From: [Phialemoniopsis] sp. UDSM-2020
Lineage: Eukaryota; Ascomycota; Sordariomycetes; Thyridiales; Thyridiaceae
Direction: 5' to 3'
DNA length: 64,000 bases
Assembly: GCA_018873225.1 (NCBI GenBank)
Contig: JAEILZ010000001.1
Coordinates: 4,216,001 to 4,280,000, forward strand
Positions within the stretch are counted from its first letter, which is position 1. The number at the start of each line of letters is the position of its first letter. Positions 1-11,700 of this stretch are shown piece by piece. Under the pieces are notes generated by a model that did no database searches, was not told the origin of the DNA, and saw only the letters and a program-made list of their open reading frames with translations. The position numbers and the translations under genes were made by a program.

Positions 1-407
1 CTGCCCGCAGCAGCTCTCGCCGGCGCCGGGCGCGGTATGAACGCGGGCCACTCCTGCTGCGGCGTGTTCTGTACGATCCACTGCACGTTCTCCGGGTCGA
101 CGTACGAGTCCCTCGGGCTCGGGTTTCTCGAGCGCGATCCCGAGCTCGGCAGCGAGGGAAGTGGCCTCCTCTTCCGGTCGCAGTTGCGACATAACTGCTT
201 CTCGCGCAAAAAGGTGCTGCGCTGCGGGTTCCGGCATGGCTCGGGCGGGCTGCTATTTCCGCCTCCAAGGCCGCACAGGCATGATGATGACTTCTTCTTC
301 TGCTGCGCCTTTGCCCACTTCTTCTGCTTCTCGTATACCTTGTCGCAGACCTGGTGCTCCGTGTCTGGATGGCCGCAGCCCCACTGGTGGACGGTCTCGC
401 CGCACAT
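1..407 (-). CDS. Cys-rich small protein, 3' part beyond left edge
   Basis: An open frame runs from an ATG at 407-405 leftwards off the window (135 codons visible, no stop). The protein begins MCGETVHQWGCGHPDTEHQ and carries Cys/His pairs near residues 2-12, a CLC motif after a Lys/Ser-rich stretch, and a CRNC motif, so a small metal-binding fold is plausible. The later part is basic and Ser/Pro-rich, then contains a Val-Gln-Trp-Ile segment. I do not recognise a named domain; similar short Cys-rich hypothetical proteins that start with MC and a CGH motif are common in filamentous ascomycetes. The start is chosen because it is the first ATG and the Cys pattern begins at once. Function is unknown, and the 3' end lies outside the window. 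Confidence 0.6.
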   Translation of the reverse strand, partial: MCGETVHQWGCGHPDTEHQVCDKVYEKQKKWAKAQQKKKSSSCLCGLGGGNSSPPEPCRNPQRSTFLREKQLCRNCDRKRRPLPSLPSSGSRSRNPSPRDSYVDPENVQWIVQNTPQQEWPAFIPRPAPARAAAG

Positions 408-1261
408 TTTCGTTGCTGGAAAGCTATTTGTTATTCTTGAGTAAGTGTGTGATCGATAGAGATATGTGGTGTTGTCTCGTTGCATGAGTCTTGGGGGTTT
501 CTTGAGGCATCTGTCGATGCTGGTAGACCCATGCGTTCCTCGACAACAGTTATATACTATTGCTTTGAGGACTTCCTTTGAACTGCATTTCTACTTCACT
601 GCACAGACTTGAACTACAAAGGTATGGCCCAGTGCTTCGTGAACAATGTCTTTGAGCTTCGAAACAAAAGCCATATCAAAGCTTCACCCAAATATCCACT
701 GCAAAGCCTGGACTGGAATAGCAACGGGGCCTGGCTGAGCTAACGACTCTTTGTGCGGTCGACGAGTGACTCGAAGGCATACAAAGAGTTCTATGAGGCA
801 TGATGGACTCGCCACCGGCCCATTCACAGATCAGAAATCATTTGCCATGAGCTAGTGAAGCCACGAGGTCAAAGAGACACCAAGCCGAGCCTCTGACCGA
901 AAGCAAGCAGTAGAACAGCTCAAATGATGAGTGAATATACCATAGGTAAGACGTACTGGCATAACAGCATGTACACCATCTTTTGATGTTTCAAGGTAGG
1001 CACGTTCCGAGTTATCTAGCAGATTACTGTTTACCATCCGTTCATTTTCTTGTATCTTACATAAAAAAAAGCGTAGTGTGTGTGTGTCAAATAAGACCAT
1101 TTTTCATCAAACTCCATCCTAGCCGGGAAGCTTTCTATATCCCCAGCTATTCCTGTCTCCTGGCGCCCATGATATTCTACCAAAGGTCATGACTATGTCA
1201 TCTTGGCACATGCAGACATGTGATGTCTATCAAGCAAGCGACGACTTCATCGTGGACTCAT
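408..1261. other. Intergenic, 854 bp
   Basis: This lies between the Pmt4 stop and the start of the left-edge gene, both on the minus strand, so it should hold the Pmt4 3' UTR and the promoter of the Cys-rich gene. A short (GT)n run lies near 1075-1087. No convincing ORF or RNA gene is seen. Confidence 0.6.
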
Positions 1262-3705
1262 TTATTTGGCAAAGTGGAGATCATAACCAAGCCACTTGCG
1301 CCTGAGCACCTGCTCGACCGACAGCCCAGGGTAGCCATAGGTGAGCGGGAGGAAGAACCACCAGCCAAAGGCGGCGAGGCCAAGAATGACGGCGGCGGCG
1401 ATCCACGAGCCAACCATGCTAGTGCCGGCGAAGCGCTCGCGCGCGGTGATGTGACGCTTGACGGGCGGCTTCTTGCCGGACTTGGCAGCCTGGTAGGTAA
1501 TCTCGTTCTCGGCCGGCTCAGCGGCAAAGACAAACTCGACGAGGGCACCAGTGACCAACGTTGAGGCGAGATGAGCAGGGAGGTAGTGGTGCAGGAACAA
1601 CTGGCGGCCCATCACGTAGAATGGGAAGTAATGGGTTGCCCAGGCAAGGAAGAAAAAGCCCGTGGAATTGTAAAGACGAGACCGCGATCCTGAAGAGGTG
1701 CTGTTAGCATAGTGAAAATCATTGGAAAATGTTTGTACTTACGGTGATCAAGGGCATCCATGCCACGGCGAAGGGTGAACTGGTCAGCAAGGACAATACC
1801 GGCATAGACCGCGAGCAGACTGCTGGCAATCCACCAGCCAATGGGGTTTCCGAGGAAGTAGATCTGCTGGCGCGTGTCGGCGTTGGTCCAGAAGCTGACA
1901 CCGCCAAGCAGGAAGGGCCACTGGTAAGGGAACGAGGCATAAGGATGGCTGCTAGTTAACTGGCTGTTGTGCCAGAACATGGAACGCTGAAGCTCGAACC
2001 ACTTGCGGAGGAAGGGCAGGGACTTGACCTTCCTCTCCTCTTTGACGCGGCGAGAGTCATCCTCGGGGAGATGCGGCAGGTCCTCAAAGAACCAGACATT
2101 TGAGCTAGGAGCAATCTGCTTGTTGCCGTTGATCTCCTGGTGCTTGAATCCCCACTCAGGCAGAGGCCGAGTGTGAGTCCACATGGCCACTTTGCTCGGG
2201 TTGTGAATGAGCTTGAAGTGACCTGAGATGGTCTTGACCTCCTGTCCAGGCTTTCCGCCCTGTAGACGGACCTCAAAAAGGGTATCGGCCTGTCGGTCAC
2301 CGTAGGCATCCTCCTGGGAGACGGTGGTGAACTCCTGGTTGGTGGGGTAGTACGGCGAGGCAACATCGTGAGACAGGAGCATGGTATCGGTCAGAACATG
2401 ACGAAGTCTGAAAACGTCCGAGTTCCTGACCTGGCGACCCATTTCTTTGTGATCGTCCTGGGGAATGATCTGCCAGTAGTTGTTGGTGTCGTTGAAGGGG
2501 TACCCAGTGACTTGCTGGCCCTGGCTGGAAACACGTCCATCATCATAGCGAAGAGGGTACTTGTCCGGGTGACTGTGAAGGTAGGCCTTGGTCTCCTTGT
2601 GCCGGATGGTGATGGTGTCATAGTAGTGAACGTCGAGGGAGTTTGCAAGCATGACGTTGTCGCTCAGAGTCTCCTGGAACTCCGGAGTCATGAAATCGTC
2701 GCCGGGACCGGACCGGCTAAGGATAGCAAAGTGGACCTGAAACCAGAAGAGGTAGAAGAGGAAAGGCATCACGATGAGACCAAAGGCACGAGCGCCAAAG
2801 TGCTTGCCGAACTCTGGCAGGCTCAGAGCTCCACCAACGCGCTTGATGTCCAGAAGATCCCAAAGGTCGATGATAACGGCACAGCCGATAGTCACGAAGG
2901 CAAAGGTACCAACGTACTTGGTCGAGATATCGCAGGACAGGGCAAAGCCAGTGAGGATGAGCCACTTCCACCACTTCCTGGAAAACGGCTCATGCCTGAG
3001 CTTGTAGAACTTGATGTAGCAGAGAAGACTGCAGGCCATGGTCAAGACCAGAGTGGCATCAAGCAGAATCAGGCGGGTTTGTCCGATGTGAGCGTTATCG
3101 AGAAGAACGAGACCAGCAGCCACGATGCAGGCAGGCAGGCTGTAAGCCGACTCCCACATGATCAGGTAAACAACCGAGACCGTCAGAGCACCCAAGATTG
3201 CGGGCATGGAACGGAATGCGACATAGGGGACCTTGTTGACAATGTACGAGTCACCAATGTTCTCGAAGTGGAAGTGTCCATCGTAGCCAACGAGCCAGCC
3301 CATGAAGGCGAAGAGAAGCTTGCCAAAAGGAGGGTGCACATCGAAGAAGTACGTCCTTTCGAGATAGTAGGAAGCGAACTGTGATTCGCGCATTGATTAG
3401 CACAACGTCAAGCTTCTCTGCTATTAGAGAGGGGCCGCGGAAGACGTAGAAGCGCATACCTTGCCGAAATGGACTTCGTCGAACACGACCTCATTGGGGT
3501 GGCTGATACCCCAGAATCGAGTAACGAAAGCCAGAATGGTGATGACAACGAATCCTAGCTGGTAATCGCGCTCAGATCCCGCAGCCTTGGCCTTGGAGTT
3601 GGCCTTGACGAGGCTGTCGAGCTCTGCTTCCGTGATCGGGCTAGCGCCAGCGTTCTTCTTGACATTACGCTGTCGCAGAGTATTGTTCGGCGTGGGAGTC
3701 GCCAT
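1262..3705 (-). CDS. pmt4: Dolichyl-phosphate-mannose protein O-mannosyltransferase, Pmt4 type
   Basis: Transfers mannose from dolichyl-phosphate-mannose to Ser/Thr of secretory proteins in the ER membrane. Three exons (3705-3460, 3378-1743, 1689-1262; introns of 81 and 53 bp) give 769 aa, close to the usual Pmt4 size. The luminal acidic pair lies in VVFDEVHFGK (D76, E77), followed by FFDVHPPFGK. Many hydrophobic helices flank a central MIR-type region (about residues 320-500). The C-terminal RQLFLHHYLPAHL is the Pmt4 form; Pmt1 and Pmt2 have RVTYVHHYLPA there. Exon 1 ends at the AAG of FGK and exon 2 starts with TTC, phase 0. The first ATG (MATPTPNN) is used. It is divergent from the RidA-type gene. 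The PMT family call is very firm and the subtype call is strong. Confidence 0.93.
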
Positions 3706-4823
3706 GATGGGCAACAATCAGGTAGCCCTGTCGCGACAATTGGATTAGCAACTGTGTCAGATGGCCGTGATGGCGTTTTATGTTCAATGGTTGAGGTTGC
3801 CACGGTCTGTGCCAAGGGGTGCGGGATGGAGGGACCAGATCTCGTTGCAGGAGGGGAAACCTACAAACTCAGGACAAAAGAGAGGATAAGAAAACAAAGT
3901 CTCTCATCGGCCAAGTCCAAGTCAGCTTGCTTATGATAAGACTGAATGGACAGGACGGAGAGGGATGGAGGAGAAGAAAGTCAATCAAGTCAGTCAGTCG
4001 ATCAAGAAAGGGAGACAAGACAAGACGGACGACGTGTGATGCGCCCAGAAAAAAAGGGCAATATAAATTTAGCTATGAGCTATGGTAGTAATTTGACCCA
4101 CGGCAGGCATGCATTGAGTATCTGGCCCCCTACAGGCACGAAAGTGGTCCCGGGTTGGTATGGATTTTGGGGTTCTCACCCCTGACGTGACCAGGCGTCT
4201 TTTGTGAACACTTGGCTACTTCAGACGGTTCAGCTCCAACAGCTCTGGTGGGGCGGGTTGGCCCAAAACCAACGCGGGACGCGACGACGCACACCCGTCC
4301 GTCCAAAGCTGGGTTGAGCCACCCCACAAGCCACAGTAGGAAGAAAAGCCTCAAGAAGCTGGTCGAGCTCAACTAGCCCCAAAATCGTCATTCAAGAACA
4401 CGATGCACAGTGGAGGTGCAATTGACGGTGGCAGAGTCTAGTTATAAGGCGAAAGCGTCTCTAAGACTGCCACGGGACTAGATTTATTGCCGACACGATG
4501 CCCTCTCTCTTTCTCTTGAGCCTTTCCGACACCGGTCCACCCAATGGCCGCCGACACGCGGAACCTGATAAGGCTCTGGTCGGCGACCAGAGAACACCGC
4601 CTGTTGCCGCATCTACCCCGCGATTTTTGTCGGGTTTGCCGACCGATCGGCCTCCCGGCGCCGATGATAGCTTATGCACCACACAAAACCTTGTTGAATC
4701 CCATCTTTTCTCTGGTTGAGGCTCGTAGAAACTCTCTCTCATTGCCCGTAAATACATAAGTAGAGCTTGCCGCTTCCATCTATCAACAAGTCTATCCAGC
4801 ATATCCTTACCATCTAGCCAAAA
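3706..4823. promoter_or_regulatory. Divergent promoter region between pmt4 and RidA-type gene
   Basis: 1118 bp shared by two outward-facing genes. A TGACGTGA octamer at 4193-4200 resembles the unfolded-protein-response element bound by Hac1-type bZIP factors, about 490 bp from the pmt4 ATG. An AT-rich element (aatacataa, near 4749) lies about 75 bp before the RidA-type ATG. Short ORFs here have no family features. Confidence 0.4.
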
Positions 4824-5413
4824 ATGGAGCACATCAGGAGCAACGAGCTTTTCGCGCGTATGTGTTTCGAAAGGGACCCTTGAAGATTCTGAATGATCCT
4901 GAGCTAATCATCGGCACTGACAGCTAACGCGCCCATCGTACGTTACTTATACGCCCGCCCGCGATTGTGTGAACGATCAAGTGTCTAACCGACTGCCTGC
5001 TAGACTCCCGCCATCAAGACGGCTCACGCCATCTACTGCTCCGGCCAGCTCCCGGTTGGCAAGGATGGCAAGCTCGTCCAGGGCACCATCCAGGACAAGA
5101 CTCGTCAGGTGTGCAAGAACCTGCAGACCGTCCTCAAGGCCGCCGGCTCCGATATTAGCAAGGTCGTCAAGGTCAACATCTTCCTCGATGACATGGCCAA
5201 CTTTGCTGTATGTTTTGGCCGTCCCCTCTCTTGCGCGTTTTAGTCAACTTTATACAACAACTTGTCTAACTTGAGCGAAACAAACAATAGGCCGTGAACG
5301 AGGAATACGCCAAGTGGTTCAGCCACAAGCCCGCCCGCAGCTGCGTCGCCGTCAAGACCCTGCCCGGCCCCCCGGGTGCGCACGTCGAGATCGAGTGCAC
5401 TGCCCTCCCGTAA
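4824..5413 (+). CDS. RidA/YjgF/Hmf1-type reactive-intermediate deaminase
   Basis: The family hydrolyses reactive enamine/imine intermediates made by PLP enzymes such as threonine dehydratase. Four exons (4824-4857, 4924-4937, 5004-5207, 5291-5413) give 124 aa. Visible motifs are AIYCSGQLP, VVKVNIFLDDM, KPARSCVAV (with the conserved substrate-carboxylate Arg) and a C-terminal EIECTAL, the normal order and length for Hmf1/Mmf1 proteins. Exon 2 is only 14 nt. In this model the usual N-terminal Gly-Pro-Tyr segment is missing (NAPI runs straight into TPAIK), so the N-terminal exon structure may be slightly wrong or the protein may be divergent there. No mitochondrial presequence is evident, so a cytosolic site is inferred. 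Confidence 0.88.
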
Positions 5414-6168
5414 GAAAGGACCTATTCGATTGAGAGAAGGTCGACAGAAGTTGACGATTCTCGATAGGGGTGATATCTCTTCCCGTTTGTAGGATCATGG
5501 AGATCCCGTGCAATGTCACAAGGGATTCACGAAAAAAGAAGAGATCGATACCCTAGCTACTTAGGCCCTGAATGACATTGATGATTGAGCAAAACTGTGC
5601 CTTCAATTCACAATTGCATATAAATAAAAACTACTATTGACACACGTCCTTTGACTCCTAACGGGATCGCCAACCGGGCCAGCGCTAGACCTATGTTCTA
5701 CTTCAGTTCCGAAACTGGCGTTGTTGGAGAAGATGGTGTAGCTCCCAGTGATGTCACTGGCTCCCCTGTGACGATACGCGTGTTTAGAGGCTGCGACTCG
5801 CCGACAGCACAGCGCCCCACCCGAATTGTCTTGGTGATCTCACAGCGCCGACTCTTATTTGCGGATGGCCCGGAATGGCTGGCGTAGCCCTATCCACCTC
5901 TTGCGTGTCTGTCAGGGCAGGGCAGATTCTACGCAAGTCATGTCGTAGACCCTTTCGTAAACTTCATTTAAATATATTGTCTCGTCCCAACAGACCAGGA
6001 AGATGGTGCCACCGTGAACAACCGCCCTTTCTGAGACAAGCTACACATCTTGTGGATGTATACATCAAGGTCACCGTGGGCTGAAATAGACTGTCAGATC
6101 ACAAAGTCCAACTACACCAGGGTTCCAGTCGTGGATGAGGGACTTCGATACTGGCTCAATCTCTCAAC
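5414..6168. other. Intergenic, 755 bp
   Basis: 3' flank of the RidA-type gene (an A-rich ataaataaaaac lies near 5620-5630) and promoter of the next gene. No supported gene. Confidence 0.55.
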
Positions 6169-6816
6169 ATGTCGTTATACGTGAAGGTCGCCGGCAATGC
6201 GGGCGATGCGCCCAAGCAACGTCAGTCGAAGTTCTACCATGTAAGTGAAAAGTTTCCGTAAACAGAGGTCCGGGCAACAGGCAACTTGCCGTCGATGCGC
6301 CCTAGCTAGCCTTTTGATGTCCCGAGTTGAGATGGCTGGCTCGGATTGAAAGAGGATGTTTGGAGGGCCTTTGTGTGAATGGGGTTGTGAATGCTGACAC
6401 GCTGACCACTTTGCTAGTACATCATGACGCCGGTCATCTTTGTTTCCTTCCTCTTCTCGCTGGCCTTCGTGGAGCTCCGATACACGCTCCTACGGAGCCA
6501 CACTCACTCGAACTCGCCAAACCGGAGCCGTCTACCGGCGTGGCTGCATCGGATCCTTTACAGGGAACAGCCCTATCGGTATGTGCGGGTCAAGAAGGAT
6601 GACGGCAGGCCGGCTTCAAGGGGGAGCGATGAGAACGGCGGCCGCTGGTATTACCACAGCAAACAGAAGAAGTTGCTGAGGATGGAAGTCACGGATGCCT
6701 TCGAGATCCGCAACACTGTTGTCGTCGCTCTCGGGTTGCTCGGTGCTTGCGCAGCATGGTGCTGGTGGAGGGTTGGTGTATGGGCCTATGCGATTCTGTT
6801 GCGTATAATAACCTGA
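6169..6816 (+). CDS. Small two-helix membrane protein of unknown function
   Basis: Two exons (6169-6240 and 6418-6816; intron with GTAAGT donor and TAG acceptor) give 156 aa. The first exon encodes a short polar N terminus, MSLYVKVAGNAGD. A hydrophobic helix (about residues 25-45, PVIFVSFLFSLAFVELRY) leads to a basic cytosol-like loop with RYVRVKKDDG and RWYYHSKQKK. A second helix follows (about residues 122-152, VVVALGLLGACAAWCWW). I do not recognise the family; organisation and length resemble small conserved membrane proteins of filamentous fungi. The exon-1 ATG is chosen because the splice keeps phase 0 and the N terminus is not random-looking. Function is unknown. Confidence 0.6.
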
Positions 6817-8240
6817 AATGATATGTCTTCAAGTTACTTCAACTTACCATTCGCCTTCGTAAAGATTGCGTGCATGTGTTCAGGTGCAGACATTGTACCG
6901 TAAGGCAATATGGCGTAGACATTGGTTTGTGCTTAGAATAGGAGTGCAAACCGAAACCCAAAGCCTCAATAATTGTTGAGAGTCCCTTCCCCTCAGGCGT
7001 CTTTGGATCGCCCACCTGGTACTTCTTCTTGCCCTCTCAGGCAAAATGATTCACTGTGAAGAACCTTGTGTCTGCAGAGTCATTGGAAAACACGCATCGG
7101 TGCGCAAAGTAGAATTTTTCTCTCGACGCCTGAGGGGTTAAGTGAGTACTCATGGAAAGAGTATGAAGAACTGTTGGTAAGAAACCCTAGAAGAGCAGAA
7201 CCAAGTACCCGGGCCTTTATGCTTGAAATGCGGACCCCTGCTTTGCCAGGATCAATAAACTCCTACGGAGGAAGGAGACGCCGGGGTAGTGGTATCAACT
7301 TCGATCGAGTTATCCACCTCAAAGCGATAACGACAACGATGCAGAACATTGAAACTTGGGTCACTTGATTGAACGATACCGAACCCGAGCCACGCGGCCT
7401 TCACCCACCTCAATTGATGTTCCGTAGGCACATGAACGCGAGAAAGTCTCCGTCCTCCGTTGGAACAACCTCGGCGCCGCTTGAAACCTGGAGAGATACC
7501 CTGCCCCGTGGGTCGCTCAGGTAACCTCAGAACTCCACGGGCTCGCGACGGTTACCCGTCCTGGCAGTCTTAGCTTCTGTAGCCCAGGCCTGGGCGTGGC
7601 CTATCACAGCACCAGAATTATACAATTAATTGCGTCGGACTCGCATCGACTTTGAAGTGTGCCGCCACCATACGTGCGTGCATGACACGGAGACTTTTCA
7701 TCGGGATTGCGGCCTGCCGACTGCGTTACGTGGGCAATGTTGAGACGTCTACAAGCAGGGAATTCAATGGACTTGTGCCACAAAGATATATCAATTGAAG
7801 ATCTCCCAAATGCTCTTCTCAATGACCCTTTCATTCTTCGAGAATCGTACATGGAAGAAGAAGAAACCCTGCTCCTGGATCTTCTGTACTAAAAGGTGTG
7901 TGACCCACCCGCACCTGAAGCTCCCCCAGACGCTAGCCTGCATGCCGTGAGGTCTTCGACTCACACATGTAGCCACCGCATCGAACGTCCCGTTTCATTT
8001 CTTCTTTCATATTTGAAAACTTGCACATACTCATATTTAAAGCCTGAACCTTTCTTTCCAGTGTTATTTTGCTTCACAATACCACAAGCCATTGGAAGGG
8101 GATCAACTATCTTGTCTGGATTTAGTGGCGCACCAGTCATCGGCCCCTGTTCGTCCAATCGCATCACACACCACTTAGACGACCAGGACTGAACGCCTTC
8201 GAGTTGCCGCAACAGGGCCACAAACGTGCCACGCTCTGCC
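6817..8240. other. Intergenic upstream of P450, 1424 bp
   Basis: Holds the 3' flank of the membrane-protein gene and the P450 promoter. It contains the blockwise complementary repeat at 7505-7556. Short ORFs on both strands show no domain signal. Confidence 0.55.
7505..7556. repeat. Imperfect 22-bp direct repeat with interleaved inverted blocks
   Basis: CCCGTGG (7505-7511), GTCGC (7512-7516) and GGTAACC (7520-7526) are each followed by their reverse complement in the same order: CCACGGG (7535-7541), GCGAC (7545-7549) and GGTTACC (7550-7556). The halves also match directly at 14 of 22 positions. The layout A-C-B-A'-C'-B' would give crossing rather than nested stems. Confidence 0.5.
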
Positions 8241-9973
8241 ATGGGGCTACCTTGGCGCGAGTTCAGCGTCGCTTCCGGCGTTGCAGCTTACTTTTTGACG
8301 TGGAGAAACGAGACGAGCACAAGATGGACTGTCATCTCGACCTTTGGCCTCTCATGGACGGTCTTATTCTTCGGGTGGGCGATATGGACCGTCTTTCTAT
8401 ATCCAAAGCTCTTCTCGCCGCTGCGTGATCTGCCAGAGCCCAAGAATCCTTCTTTCTGGAATGGCCAGTACAGCAGGATTGCCAAAGAGACAAGCGGTGC
8501 CCCTGCGAGGGAATGGTAGGGACTACTGCTGATACCTCAAACATCGACAAAGGCTTACCTGTGTATAGGATCAACACGATACCTAATAATGGCTTGATCC
8601 GGTACTTGGGTCTCATGAATCAAGAGCGGCTATTCATTACCTCAGCCAAAGCCTTAGCCGAAGTTCTTGTCACCAAGAACTACGAGTGGCAAAAGCCCAA
8701 ACAGATGAGGTTCTTCCTTGCTCGTGTGCTGGGCGAAGGCATATTGCTTGCAGAAGGCGACGAGCACAAGTTCCAGAGGAGAAACTTGATGCCTGCCTTC
8801 TCTTTCAGACATGTAAAGGATCTATACCCCATCTTCTGGAGCAAAGCGATGGAGAGTGTCCAGGCCATGACGGAACAAATTCGACTCGATGCTGCCAAAG
8901 AGCCTCAAGAGAAGGGGACGGGACCTGATGGTGCAGGTAACTCGGCAGTCTTGGAAATCAACAGCTGGGCGTCCCGCCTCACTCTCGACATCATCGGTCT
9001 CGCCGGTCTCGGGCGCGACTTTGGCTCGCTGCAGGACCCCAACAACGAGCTCAACAGGCTCTACTCGACCCTGTTCAAGCCCAACAAGCAGGCGCAGCTG
9101 CTCGGCCTCGCTGCCGTCTTCCTCCCGCAGTGGGTCGTCGCCAACATCCCACTCAAGCGCAACCACGACATCTACGCCGCCCGCAGTTACATCCGCGAGG
9201 TGTGCCACAGCCTGATCCGCGAGAAGAAGGAGCGCCTCGCGCGCAAGGAGCTCACCGACGTCGACATCCTGTCCGTCGCCCTCGAGTCGGGCCAGTTCGC
9301 CGACGACAACCTCGTCGACCAGCTCATGACCTTCCTCGCGGCGGGCCACGAGACCACCGCTGCCGCCATGACCTGGGCCGTCTACATGCTCTGCATTCAC
9401 GAGGACGTGCAGGCCCGCCTCCGCGACGAGGTGCGCTCGCGCCTGCCCAACGCCGCGGGCGAGGCCAGCATCTCGAGCCTCGACATCGACCACATGCCCT
9501 ACCTCAACGCCGTGTGCAACGAGGTCCTGCGCTGCTGGTGCCCCGTGCCCATGACGCTGCGCGAGGCCGCCCACGACACCTCGGTGCAGGGCCACTTTGT
9601 GCCCAAGGGCACGCGCGTCATGATCTACCCCTGGGCGCTCAACTACTCGACCGACCTCTGGGGGCCGGACGCCCTGCGATTCGACCCGCAGCGCTGGATG
9701 CCCAAGGGGCCCACGGACACGTCGTCGGCGAGCGGCGGCGCCGCGAGCAACTACGCCTTCATGACCTTTTTGCACGGCCCGCGCAGCTGCATCGGCTCCG
9801 GGTTCGCGCGGGCCGAGTTTGCGTGCCTGCTCGCGGCGTGGGTGGGCCGGTTCGCGTTTGCGCTGCACGACGAGGAGATGCGGGACGAGGAGAAGATGGA
9901 GATCAAGGGGGGCGCGACGGCGAGGCCGGCCAAGGGCATGCCTGTGCGGGTGACGGTGCTGGACGGGTGGTGA
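8241..9973 (+). CDS. Cytochrome P450 monooxygenase, microsomal type
   Basis: Two exons (8241-8515 and 8569-9973, 53-bp intron) give 559 aa. An N-terminal membrane anchor (about residues 31-55, LSWTVLFFGWAIWTVFLYP) is followed by a Pro-rich hinge, PLRDLPEPKNP. The I-helix oxygen-binding motif is AGHETTAAAMTW, the K-helix ExxR is EVLR, the PERF-like region is FDPQRW, and the heme loop is FLHGPRSCIGSG with Cys about residue 499 as thiolate ligand. All core motifs are intact, so the enzyme should be active with a CPR partner at the ER. The substrate and CYP family cannot be assigned by eye. No polyketide, peptide-synthetase or terpene gene is nearby, so it is not evidently part of a metabolite cluster. 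The start is the ATG before the anchor. The second half is markedly GC-rich at third positions. Confidence 0.92.
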
Positions 9974-11700
9974 TGGAGGTGGACTGGGAGAGAGAAGGGA
10001 TAGACGCGGGATGCGAGGCGGGAGGAGGGCGCAACGCTTATATGATACATGATATATATTTTGTGATAATTACCTTTTCCCTCGGGGTGCCGTTCCTTTC
10101 AATGCCAATTCTTTGCTTGCCTGAATGATGGCGTCCATGGTTCCGTGATCTGACTACGACATCACTAGGGAGGCGAACCCCTTTCCATGACTTCCCAACA
10201 TGTATACTTGAGGAGGCCCTCACCAACACAGTATTTATCGTGTTAGAAATCACATCCATGAGATGTAGCTTCTTTATTGGTTGAATTGCAAGACAGTGTT
10301 CTTGCAAAAGTCAACTGCTCGTCGAGCTCAAGCGGCGGCGGCGGCGGCTCGCGATGAAACGCAGATAGCCGCCCCAACCTTGGACTCCTCGGCCTCGGAC
10401 CCTTTTCCCGCGCAACTGGAGGTGTGAAACAACAAGAAACACACATCCCGCACGGTTGGACCCGGTTTGCCTAGATTGCGTGCAGCAGAGACTCGCGCGC
10501 TTTGACATTCGGCCCCCCCCTCCTCTCCTGCAGCAGCGGGATCACCCTCGACTGATAGATAAGTGAGTGGCCTGGGCGAAGGACTCGGGAATAGCAGTTT
10601 CGCAGCCCGCTCCCTCCCCCCATCACGTATGAACATTGTGGATTTGCGTGCGGCAACGGGAAGGGGGATTTCAGGACCTCACATCTTCATCTCGGCATAG
10701 TCGCTCAGGGATGGGGATTACGGGCTGTTTTGTGGGAAGATAGGTGGAAAGCAGTGGGCTTTGGTCGGCCTGGATATCACATCCCTGAGCAGATCTGGGG
10801 TTGACAAGAGACATACAACTTACAGAGCACAGGACCAAGATGGGAGGGGGCAGGGAGAGACATGCAGTGCATTAGCACGAACTGTCCCCATCCAGTCTCC
10901 GGCTCGCGTACCTGACAGAAAGTGCTTCTGGACCCAGTCTTCGTCCTGTCAAGATGCGCCAGTCCGGGCTGACACCTGAGACTTTTTGGACTGGGAAATG
11001 GGGCCCGGACCACGGCATGTCCGTCAGGGGACGTACCAAAGCTTAGTGTATGCCAGATCTGCGATTCAAGCGCAAGATGGCGGGCGGGGAAGGGAGGGGG
11101 GGAGGTGGGTGTTCTTTGGGTTGATCATGTGTTGAAAGGGTAAATTATCTAGAGTTTGTTTGCTTTTTCTGGTACAGCAAGGGATGGGATGGCAGACCCC
11201 GAGGCAATGTTAACGTAGTCCGGCCTAGAGTGGGAATCCCACTTATTCTCGGCGAGCCGGCGGCAGAGACGGTGTGGTTCAGGTGAGAGGAGGGGCGGGT
11301 GTGTGGAGTTCCGATGGGACTATCGCGAAAGGGCAGATGTTCTCTGATGAAGTGACTGCCTGGGTGGAAGCTCGAGGGGGGGAGGGTTGCTTTGCTGGTC
11401 TTTCTTGTCTTGTCCCATAGCAACCTGCTGATCGAGATGGCACGGGCAGTCTTTGGTGTAAGTTTTGAAGTCTCTAGATTTCATTGTTGTTTGTAAATAT
11501 CAAACTCTCTGAACTATGGCAGAGCAAGTTATGTAGTACGCCGTGACCTAGACCGGGATATCATTCAAACCAATTGACCCAATTCCCCTTTGACCTGTTC
11601 CTTAGACTCCTCTGCCCCCAAGTATGGCATATTATGATGCGGTGATACAAAAAAAAAAGTGGTTTACAAGAATGAAGAAAAGAACAAACGTTCAGAGCGG
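9974..11700. other. Intergenic between convergent P450 and Myb-like gene, 1727 bp
   Basis: 3' flanks of two convergent genes. A (CGG)5 run lies at 10333-10347, and G-rich stretches occur near 11085-11105 and 11378-11390. No ORF here has recognisable family features. Confidence 0.5.

Noticed and set aside
2368..3384. Plus-strand ORF of about 340 codons over pmt4
   Set aside because: It lies antisense to highly conserved PMT motifs and has no domain.
8822..9868. Long minus-strand ORF (about 350 codons) and a plus-strand frame opposite or overlapping the P450
   Set aside because: The GC-rich third positions of the P450 exon keep the other frames open; no family features.
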